From NCBI GenBank assembly GCA_002402755.1, contig DHGK01000154.1, forward strand, positions 1-16,375: a stretch of 16,375 nt of DNA, given 5' to 3'. Both the position numbers and the translations under genes were made by a program. Below the pieces are notes generated by a model. That model searched no databases. It saw only the letters and a list, made by a program, of their open reading frames with translations, and was not told the DNA's origin. Below are positions 7,952 through 14,766 of this stretch, in pieces; position 1 is the first letter of the stretch; the number at the start of each line of letters is the position of its first letter. This stretch comes from Planctomycetes bacterium UBA4800 (lineage in GTDB: Bacteria; Planctomycetota; UBA8108; UBA8890; UBA8898).

Positions 7952-9383
7952 GTGGGCGGTCTGCGTGGACATCGGCTCGACGTTCACGAAGGGCGCGGTG
8001 TTCGGCTTCGAGGGGGGAGAGGGGCGGATCGCGGCGCGGGCCGAGGCGCCCACGACCCCCGGAGACCTGGCACGAGGGTTCGAGGCGGTCAGGCGGGAGC
8101 TGTTCGCCCGAGCGCGCGCGAACGAGCCGGGCTTCGCGGCCGAGGATGCGATCGTGCGGTTCTCGTCCTCGGCCCGCGGCGGGCTGCGCATCGCCGCCAT
8201 CGGCATCGTGCCGGACCTGACGCTCGCCGTGGCGCGCCTCGCGGCGGCCTCGGCGGGGGGCAAGATCGTCAAGAGCTTCGCGTACACGCTCACCGCGGAC
8301 GATGTCGCGGCGCTCGAGACGCTCGACCCCGACATCGTGCTCCTGACGGGCGGGACGGACGGCGGCGACGAGAAGCACAACCTCGCGAACGCCGCGGCGC
8401 TGGCCGGCGCGCGGATCTCGTCGACGATCATCTACGCGGGCAACCGGACGGCGCGCGATGCCGTCGCCGGGATTCTCGCCGGGAAACGCTGCATCGCGGT
8501 CGACAACGTGATGCCCGAGGTCGGGGCCGTCCGGGTCGAGCCCGCCCGCGAGGCGATCCGGCGCGTGTTCCTCGACACGATCGTCGAGGGAAAGGGGCTC
8601 GCGGCGCTCGTCGATTCGCTCGGCGTCGCGCCGAAGCCGACGCCGCTTGCCGTGTTCGAGCTCGTGCGCGCGCTGTCCGAGGAATGCCCGGAGTGGCGCG
8701 ATGTGTGCCTGCTCGACATCGGGGGCGCGACGACTGACTGCTACTCCGCGGTCGAGCCCTTCCGGGGCGAGCCGAGCGTCGTCCTGCACGGGATCCGCGA
8801 GCCGCGGCTGACGCGCACGGTGGAAGGCGACTGCGGCCTGCGGGTCAGCGCGGAGGCGCTCTTCGAGTCGGGCCGCGCGCTCATCGAGCGCGAGCTCGGC
8901 TCGCCGCCGCTGGAAATCCTGGCGTTCGCGGTCTACATCGGACTCGTCGCGCGCTACCCCGCGTATCTTGCCGCCGAGGCGCGTGAAACGCGCTTCGACG
9001 CGATCATGGCGCGCACGTGCGCGGCGCTCGCGCTCAGGCGCCATGCCGGCGTCCTGCGCACGGTGTACACGGCCGGCGGGAAGGCGTGGGTGCAGCGGGG
9101 CAAGGATCTGCGCGCCGTCCGGCGGGTGATCGGGACGGGCGGTTATCTCGCGCGTATCGCGGAGGAGGACTTCCTCGCGCGCGCCCTCGCCGCGCTTGTC
9201 CCCGAGCCGGAAGAACGCTTCCTGGTCCCTGAGGCGCCCGTCCTGTATGCTGATCGGAACCATGTCGTCCCGCTGATCGGGTCGCTGGCGGCGGAGTATC
9301 CGCGCGAGGCCGCGCGGCTGCTCGCGCGGAGCCTGCGCCCGGTCGCGGGGGACGTCGCGCAGGAGCGAAATCGACGACCATGA
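7938..9383 (+). CDS. glmL: Glutamate mutase accessory protein GlmL/MutL, ASKHA-fold ATPase
   Basis: This 481-residue protein of the sugar kinase/Hsp70/actin fold is encoded between the two mutase subunits, as in Clostridium. The first phosphate motif is at residues 8-18 (VCVDIGSTFTK). LTGGTDGGDEKHN begins near 136, and the second phosphate motif LLDIGGATTDCY has D260. TAGGKAWVQRG lies in the C-terminal part. It is not a catalytic subunit. By analogy with diol-dehydratase reactivases it is thought to exchange damaged cobalamin on the mutase, but that role is inferred. The start ATG has GAGGAGG (7925-7931) 6 bases upstream, inside glmS. It ends in an ATGA overlap with glmE. The 'L' here is unrelated to the mismatch-repair MutL. 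Confidence 0.93.
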   Translation: MPAPRWAVCVDIGSTFTKGAVFGFEGGEGRIAARAEAPTTPGDLARGFEAVRRELFARARANEPGFAAEDAIVRFSSSARGGLRIAAIGIVPDLTLAVARLAAASAGGKIVKSFAYTLTADDVAALETLDPDIVLLTGGTDGGDEKHNLANAAALAGARISSTIIYAGNRTARDAVAGILAGKRCIAVDNVMPEVGAVRVEPAREAIRRVFLDTIVEGKGLAALVDSLGVAPKPTPLAVFELVRALSEECPEWRDVCLLDIGGATTDCYSAVEPFRGEPSVVLHGIREPRLTRTVEGDCGLRVSAEALFESGRALIERELGSPPLEILAFAVYIGLVARYPAYLAAEARETRFDAIMARTCAALALRRHAGVLRTVYTAGGKAWVQRGKDLRAVRRVIGTGGYLARIAEEDFLARALAALVPEPEERFLVPEAPVLYADRNHVVPLIGSLAAEYPREAARLLARSLRPVAGDVAQERNRRP

Positions 9384-10828
9384 GCTCTACGCCGCTTGAC
9401 TGGAAAGAGATGCAGGCCGAACGCGAGAAGGTGCTGCAGGAGTGGCCGACGGGGAAGGATGTGCACCTGGAGGAGGCGATCGCGTACCACCGCGGCCTCC
9501 CGGCCGAGAAGAGTTTCCCTCTGGCCATGCGGAAGGCCCAGGCCGGGAAGCTGCTGCTCCTCCAGCCGCGCGCGGGCGTCCCGCTGATCGACGAGCACAT
9601 CAAGCTCCTCAAGTACCTGGAGACGGAGGGCGGCGCCGATGTCCTCCCGACGACGATCGACGCCTACACGCGGCAGAACAGGTACGCGGAGGCCGCGCGC
9701 GGCATCGAGCTTTCGCTTGCCGAACGCCACGCGCTTCTCAACGGCTTTCCCGCGGTGAACCACGGCGTCGAGGGCTGCCGGAAGGTCGTCGAGAGCGTCG
9801 GCCGGCCGCTCCAGGTGCGGCATGGAACGCCGGATGCGCGCCTGCTCGCCGAGATCACGCTCGCGGCGGGCTTCACGAGCTTCGAGGGCGGCGGCATCTC
9901 GTACAACATTCCCTACGCGAAGGATGTGCCGCTCGAGAAATCGATCCGCAACTGGCAGTACGTCGACCGGCTCGTCGGGTTCTACGAGGAGCAGGGCGTC
10001 GCCATCAACCGCGAGCCCTTCGGCCCGCTCACGGGCACGCTGGTCCCGCCGTGCATCGGCAACGCCATCGGCATCATCGAGGGGCTGCTCGCGCTCGAGC
10101 AGGGCGTGAAGTCGCTCACGCTCGGTTACGGGCAGGGCGGCAACCTCGTCCAGGATCTCGCCGCCATGCACGCTCTGCGGGCGCAAGCGGCCGAGTATTT
10201 CCACGAGGCCGGGTTCGCGGACTTCCACCTGACGCTCGTCTTCCACCAGTGGATGGGCGGTTTTCCCGAGGACGAGGCCAAGGCCTTCTCGGTGATCGCG
10301 CTCGGCGCGGCCGTGGCCGCGCTGGCCAAGGCCGAGAAGATCATCGTCAAGACGCCGTACGAGGCGATGGGCATTCCCACGAAGGAAGCCAACGCCCAGG
10401 GATTGCGGGCGACGCGCCAGATCGTGACCATGCTGCAGGATCAGGCGATCACGACGGACCACGAGGCGATGCGACGCGAGAGCGGCCTCATCCGGTCGGA
10501 GGTCAAGTGCCTGCTCGATGCGGTGTACCGGGCGGGCGAGGGCGACTGGGCGCGCGGCGTCGTGCGCGCCTTCGCCGACGGGCTCCTGGACGTGCCTTTC
10601 GCGCCGTCGATCTACAACCGCGGCAAGGTGCTGCCGATGCGCGACAACGAGGGCTTCATTCGCGTGTTCAGGAAAGGCGCGCTGCCCTTCAGCGCGGAGA
10701 TCCAGGAGTACCACCGGGCGCGTCTCGAGGAACGCGCCCGCGCCGAACGGCGTCCCGTGAGCTTTCAGATGGTCACGGACGACATCTACGCGATCAGCAA
10801 GGGCAGGCTGATAGGACGGCCCCGATGA
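9380..10828 (+). CDS. glmE: Glutamate mutase epsilon subunit (methylaspartate mutase E)
   Basis: This 482-residue TIM-barrel catalytic subunit pairs with GlmS. The three arginines that clamp the substrate carboxylates in the Clostridium cochlearium enzyme (R66, R100, R149) appear here as R64 in QPRAGVPLI, R98 in DAYTRQNRY and R147 in LQVRHGTPDARLL. E169 in FTSFEGGG, Y175 and Y179 in ISYNIPYAKD match E171, Y177 and Y181, a constant offset of two. Its length is nearly the same as the clostridial protein (483), so the active site appears complete. Translation is probably coupled to glmL through the ATGA overlap, because the nearest Shine-Dalgarno-like AGGAG (9361-9365) is 14 bases away. It ends in another ATGA with the lyase gene. 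Confidence 0.96.
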   Translation: MSSTPLDWKEMQAEREKVLQEWPTGKDVHLEEAIAYHRGLPAEKSFPLAMRKAQAGKLLLLQPRAGVPLIDEHIKLLKYLETEGGADVLPTTIDAYTRQNRYAEAARGIELSLAERHALLNGFPAVNHGVEGCRKVVESVGRPLQVRHGTPDARLLAEITLAAGFTSFEGGGISYNIPYAKDVPLEKSIRNWQYVDRLVGFYEEQGVAINREPFGPLTGTLVPPCIGNAIGIIEGLLALEQGVKSLTLGYGQGGNLVQDLAAMHALRAQAAEYFHEAGFADFHLTLVFHQWMGGFPEDEAKAFSVIALGAAVAALAKAEKIIVKTPYEAMGIPTKEANAQGLRATRQIVTMLQDQAITTDHEAMRRESGLIRSEVKCLLDAVYRAGEGDWARGVVRAFADGLLDVPFAPSIYNRGKVLPMRDNEGFIRVFRKGALPFSAEIQEYHRARLEERARAERRPVSFQMVTDDIYAISKGRLIGRPR

Positions 10829-12096
10829 GGATCGCGCGCGTCCTGTTCGTGCCGGGCGTGTCCGGCTTCTTCTTCGACGACCAGCGCGCCATCAAGCGCG
10901 GCGCGCCGCACGACGGTGCCGTGTACGCCGGCGCGCCGGCGACGGAGGGCTTCCGGCGGGTTCGCGAGGCCGGCCGCAGCCTGTCGGTCGTGCTCGTCCT
11001 GGACGACGGGCAGACGGCGGTCGGAGACTGCGCCGCGGTGCAGTACTCGGGCGCGGGCGGCCGCGATCCGCTCTTCGTGCCGGAGCGGTACCTGCCGGCG
11101 CTCGAGGCGCACGTCCGGCCGCTGCTCGAGGGCGCGGAGATCGAGCCGTTCCTGGACATGGCGGCGCGCGTCGAGGCGATCGAGCCGGAGGAAGGCCGGC
11201 GGCTCCACACGGCCGTCAGGTACGGGGTGTCGCAGGCGCTGCTCGAGGCCCGGGCGCTCGCGCGGCGCGTGACGAAGTGCGAGGTGATCCGCGAGGAGTA
11301 CGACCTGCGCGCGGCGCCCGCGCGCGTGCCGATCTTCGGCCAGTCGGGCGACGACCGCTACGGCAACGCCGACAAGATGATCCTGAAGCAGGTCGATGTG
11401 CTGCCGCACGCGCTCATCAACAACGTCGAGGAGAAACTCGGCCGCCGGGGCGAGAAGCTGGAAGAGTACGTGCGCTGGCTCGTCCGGCGCATTCGCGCGC
11501 TCAGGCTCGATCCCTCCTATCGGCCCGCGCTCCACATCGATGTCTACGGCACGATCGGGATCGCGTTCGGCATGGACCACGGCGCGATCGCCGACTACCT
11601 GGCCGTGCTGGGCGAGGCGGCGGAGGAGTTCCCGCTGTACATCGAGGGGCCGGTCGATGCCGAGGCGAAGGGCCGGCAGATCGAGGCGCTCGCGGAAGTT
11701 CGCGCGCGCCTGCGCCGCGCCGGCGCGCCCGTCAAGATCGTGGCCGACGAGTGGTGCAACACGCCCGAGGACGTGCGCGAGTTCGTCGACGCCGGCGCTT
11801 GCGACATGGCCCAGATCAAGACGCCGGTCCTGGGCGGCGTTCAGAACACCGTGGAGAGCGTGCTGTACTGCACGCGCCGCGGCGTCGAGGCCTACCAGGG
11901 CGGCACCTGCAACGAGACGGATGTGTCGGCGCGCGCCTGCGTGCACCTCGCCGTGGCCGCGCAGGCCGACCGCATGCTCGCCAAGCCGGGCATGGGCTTC
12001 GACGAGGGGTACTCGATCGTGCGCAACGAGATGGAGCGCGTGCTGGCGCTTCTCGCGCTGCGCCGCGGGCCCGCCGCAACGAACGGCAAGGGGTGA
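10825..12096 (+). CDS. Methylaspartate ammonia-lyase (3-methylaspartase)
   Basis: This 423-residue enolase-superfamily enzyme removes ammonia from 3-methylaspartate to give mesaconate. All key residues of the Clostridium tetanomorphum enzyme are present with an offset of one: H195 (LPHALINN); the Mg ligands D239 (HIDVYG), E274 (YIEGPVD) and D308 (VADEW); and Q330 and catalytic K332 (MAQIKTPVLGG). GGTCNETDVSA near the C-terminus is also typical. It follows glmE with an ATGA overlap; AGGA at 10813-10816 is 8 bases upstream. The gap to the next gene is only 3 bases. The direct succession mutase-lyase identifies the methylaspartate route of glutamate breakdown. Symbols in use include mal and mmaL; I leave it blank. 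Confidence 0.97.
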   Translation: MRIARVLFVPGVSGFFFDDQRAIKRGAPHDGAVYAGAPATEGFRRVREAGRSLSVVLVLDDGQTAVGDCAAVQYSGAGGRDPLFVPERYLPALEAHVRPLLEGAEIEPFLDMAARVEAIEPEEGRRLHTAVRYGVSQALLEARALARRVTKCEVIREEYDLRAAPARVPIFGQSGDDRYGNADKMILKQVDVLPHALINNVEEKLGRRGEKLEEYVRWLVRRIRALRLDPSYRPALHIDVYGTIGIAFGMDHGAIADYLAVLGEAAEEFPLYIEGPVDAEAKGRQIEALAEVRARLRRAGAPVKIVADEWCNTPEDVREFVDAGACDMAQIKTPVLGGVQNTVESVLYCTRRGVEAYQGGTCNETDVSARACVHLAVAAQADRMLAKPGMGFDEGYSIVRNEMERVLALLALRRGPAATNGKG

Positions 12097-12099
12097 TGC

Positions 12100-13488
12100 G
12101 TGGATTCCAGATCATCGGAGTTTCGCGTGCTCTCGCCCACGGCGATCCTGGGCTACGGCTTTCCGGCCCGGTCGTTCCTCAGGGGCATGCGCCGCCGCCC
12201 GCATCTCATCGGCGTCGACGCGGGCTCGACCGATCCGGGGCCGTACTACCTCGGAGCCGGGACGTCGTTCACGAACCGCGCGGCGGTGAAGCGCGACCTG
12301 CGCTTCATGCTGGTCCACGGCGTCCGGAACGGGATTCCCGTCGTCATCGGCTCGGCCGGCGGCGCGGGCGCGCGGCCGCACGTGCGGTGGTGCCGCGAGA
12401 TCATCGAGGAGATCGCGGAGGAGGAGCGCCTCGCCTTCAGGCTGGGCATCGTCTACGCCGATGTCCCGCGGGCGGTCGTGGCGGCGGCCCTGAAGCGCCG
12501 CGCGGTGACGCCGCTCCCGTTCGTGCCGCCGCTCACGGCGAAGACGCTCGCCGCCTCCGTCCGCATCGTCGCCCAGATGGGCATCGAGCCCGTGTGCGCC
12601 GCGCTCGATGCGGGCTGCCGGGTGGTCCTGTGCGGCCGATGCTACGACCCGGCGGTGTTCGCGGCGCCGGCGATCCGGGCGGGCTTCGACCGCGGCCTCG
12701 CGCTTCACATGGGCAAGATCCTGGAGTGCGCCGCCATCGCGGCCACGCCGGGCTCGGGTGCGGACTGCGTGCTCGGCGTTCTGCGGCGCGATTCGTTCGT
12801 GCTCGAGTCCCTGAATCCGCGCCGCCGGTTCACGCGCGCCTCGACGGCGGCCCACACGCTCTACGAGAAATCGGACCCGTACCATCTGCCGGGCCCGGGC
12901 GGCATGCTGAACCTCGAGGGCTGCACGTTCACGGAGCTCCCGCGGGGGCGCGTGGAGGTGCGGGGGAGCCGCTTCGAGCCTTCGCCGGCCTACCGAGTGA
13001 AGCTCGAAGGCGTGCGGAAGATCGGCTACCGGACGATCTCCATTGCGGGCGTGCGCGACCCGGTCATGATCGGCGCGATCGACGAGGTCCTCGCCGGCGT
13101 GAGGGCACAGGTGGACGAGATCTTGAGCGCCGACAAGATCGCGGGCCGCGTCGACTTCCACGTCTACGGCCGCGATGGCGTGATGGGCGCGCGGGAGCCA
13201 CTGCGGCGCGCGCCGGCGCACGAGCTTGGCATCGTCATCGATGCCGTGGCCCCGACCGCGGCGGACTCGGAGGCGATCTGCAGCCTCACGCGCTCGACGC
13301 TGCTTCACCACGGCTACCCCGGCCGCATCGCGACGGCCGGGAATCTGGCCTTTCCTTTTTCGCCCTCGGACGCGAAGATGGGCGCGGCGTTCGAGTTCTC
13401 GGTGTACCACCTGATGCCGGTGCGGGACCAGCGCATCTTCCGGCGCGAGGTGCGCGAGGTCGGCAGACGGCGCGGAGGCCGCCCGTGA
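12100..13488 (+). CDS. AtuA/DUF1446-like protein of the methylaspartate cluster
   Basis: This 462-residue protein resembles the acyclic-terpene-utilisation AtuA / DUF1446 family. The marks are GVDAGSTDPGPYYLGAG (about 38-54), VIGSAGGAGARPHV, GRCYDPAVFAAPAI and DPYHLPGPGGMLNLEG. The biochemical role is not known. AtuA itself is tied to citronellol/geranyl-CoA degradation in Pseudomonas. The GTG start is chosen because AAGGGG (12088-12093) lies 6 bases before it, within the end of the lyase gene. A second GTG at 12127, directly before the conserved SPTAILGYG, cannot be excluded. Its stop overlaps the DUF4387 start as GTGA, so the two products are probably made together and may form a complex. 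I recall such pairs beside methylaspartate ammonia-lyase genes elsewhere. Function in this pathway is inference from context. Confidence 0.88.
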   Translation: MDSRSSEFRVLSPTAILGYGFPARSFLRGMRRRPHLIGVDAGSTDPGPYYLGAGTSFTNRAAVKRDLRFMLVHGVRNGIPVVIGSAGGAGARPHVRWCREIIEEIAEEERLAFRLGIVYADVPRAVVAAALKRRAVTPLPFVPPLTAKTLAASVRIVAQMGIEPVCAALDAGCRVVLCGRCYDPAVFAAPAIRAGFDRGLALHMGKILECAAIAATPGSGADCVLGVLRRDSFVLESLNPRRRFTRASTAAHTLYEKSDPYHLPGPGGMLNLEGCTFTELPRGRVEVRGSRFEPSPAYRVKLEGVRKIGYRTISIAGVRDPVMIGAIDEVLAGVRAQVDEILSADKIAGRVDFHVYGRDGVMGAREPLRRAPAHELGIVIDAVAPTAADSEAICSLTRSTLLHHGYPGRIATAGNLAFPFSPSDAKMGAAFEFSVYHLMPVRDQRIFRREVREVGRRRGGRP

Positions 13489-13796
13489 AGCGCAGCATTC
13501 TCAGCGTCGCCAGGGTGATTCGCTCCAAGAACTCGGGGCCCTTCGAGCTGACGCTCGATATTCTCTTCAAGCGGCGTAGGGACTTCGAACTCTTCAGGCG
13601 GAGGAGGATCATCACGCCGCGGCGGATCGCGGCGCTCTACGGAGTCGCGGAGGCGGATGTCCTCGGCATCGTGTACTTCGAGCCGTGCGACGCGATCAAG
13701 ATCACGCTCAGGCGCTGGGTTCCTTCCGGGTCGCCGGGGGACAGCGATATCTACGGCGCCCAGCAGCACGCGCCGCTCCTCGGGATCACGTTCTAG
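13485..13796 (+). CDS. DUF4387 family protein
   Basis: This 103-residue small basic protein matches DUF4387. It has an N-terminal VARVIRSKNSGPFELTLDI, a central LYGVAEADVLGIVYFEP, and the C-terminal PSGSPGDSDIYGAQQHAPLL. Function is unknown. It regularly follows AtuA/DUF1446-type genes, and in some proteins I believe the two are fused, which suggests a subunit of the same enzyme or complex. The GTG start overlaps the preceding stop (GTGA), with GGAGG (13474-13478) 6 bases upstream. No cysteine cluster, membrane segment or nucleotide-binding motif is visible. The conserved YGAQQHAPLL tail, rich in Gln and His, is the most likely functional site. Confidence 0.85.
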   Translation: MKRSILSVARVIRSKNSGPFELTLDILFKRRRDFELFRRRRIITPRRIAALYGVAEADVLGIVYFEPCDAIKITLRRWVPSGSPGDSDIYGAQQHAPLLGITF

Positions 13797-13806
13797 CGAG
13801 GTGCCC

Positions 13807-14766
13807 ATGAACGCGCCCAGGCCGTACCTTCACCGCGAGACGCTGATCTTCGCGACGTACTACGCGCCGCGCGGCCGCATCCGGCTCTACCGGGTCGCGG
13901 GCGAGCTCGCGCAGCGTTACCTCAGCCCCAACGATCTGGTCATCGGTATCATCGGCGGGGAGGGCGCCGGCAAGTCGACCCTGATCAAGGGGCTCTTTCC
14001 CGGCCTCGAGCTCACGAACGACGACGACGGCATCAACGTCCGGCCGACGCCGCTCTTCGGCTTCAACCCCGGCGACCCCTTCTCGGGCCACACCTTCCAC
14101 ATCGATGCGCGCTACGAGCGCGCCTTCCACCAGCAGTACGAGATCGTGGAGGCCATCAACGCGGCGGTCGCGCACGGCAGGCGCGTGATCATCGAGCACT
14201 TCGATCTCATCTGCGCGGCGCTCGGCTTCAACGCGCAGGTCATCTTCGCCATCGGGGAGGAGATCATCGTGGCGCGGCCGACCGTCTTCGGGCCGTTCCC
14301 GGACAAGATCAAGGCGGTCGTCGACAAGACGATCACGTACCGCCTGATGGCGCACTCCGCCGAGGACATCACGAGCTATATTCTGGAGCAGGACTACGGC
14401 TACACGCGGCCGGTGCTGCACTCCGACGTGCGCCACGGCTTCGTGATCAACTTCCCGGAGCAGCCCGCCATCGACCTGGGCGAGCTCGAGAAGAAGGTGA
14501 AGGCGGTGATCGCCAAGGACGTGCCCATTCACCCCGCGGGCGAGGACTGCATCCGCGTCGGGGACTGGGAGATCCGCTGCACGGGCACGCGCACGCACGT
14601 GCCGAGCTCGGGGCGCATCGAGAACTTCAAGCTCCTGCGGGAGTTCAAGTACGACCCGCTCTCCAAGGAGTACCTGCTCGTCGGACGGGTCGGGAAGAAG
14701 CAGGTGATCGGCTTCGAGGACATGGCGGACATCGCGGGCCTCTTCGAGGGTAACGACAATGTATGA
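13807..14766 (+). CDS. P-loop NTPase with alanyl-tRNA-synthetase editing-like (tRNA SAD) C-terminal domain
   Basis: This is a 319-residue two-part protein. The N-terminal half carries a Walker A loop GGEGAGKST (G50 to T58, K56) after VIGII, and a possible Walker B strand RRVIIEHFD (126-133), as in small-molecule or uridine-type kinases. The C-terminal half (about 175-280) follows the alanyl-tRNA synthetase / AlaX editing domain. The parallels are AHSAEDITSYI, then VLHSDVRHGFVINFP, LGELEKKVKAVI and VGDWEIRCTGTRTHVPSSGR, matching the synthetase second-additional-domain pattern CGGTHV-x-TGxIG. The metal motifs are altered: HxxxD (H183, D187) instead of HxxxH, and Cx5H (C258, H264) instead of CxxxH. 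Their spacing is also shorter than in true editing domains. Function is unknown. Its place before the hydratase, 10 bases after DUF4387 and overlapping the next gene by 8, ties it to glutamate/methylaspartate breakdown. Confidence 0.85.
   Translation: MNAPRPYLHRETLIFATYYAPRGRIRLYRVAGELAQRYLSPNDLVIGIIGGEGAGKSTLIKGLFPGLELTNDDDGINVRPTPLFGFNPGDPFSGHTFHIDARYERAFHQQYEIVEAINAAVAHGRRVIIEHFDLICAALGFNAQVIFAIGEEIIVARPTVFGPFPDKIKAVVDKTITYRLMAHSAEDITSYILEQDYGYTRPVLHSDVRHGFVINFPEQPAIDLGELEKKVKAVIAKDVPIHPAGEDCIRVGDWEIRCTGTRTHVPSSGRIENFKLLREFKYDPLSKEYLLVGRVGKKQVIGFEDMADIAGLFEGNDNV

Noticed and set aside
11277..13484. Long extension in front of DUF4387
   Set aside because: It is the shifted frame of the lyase and AtuA-like genes. 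Only from the GTG at 13485 does the sequence match DUF4387.
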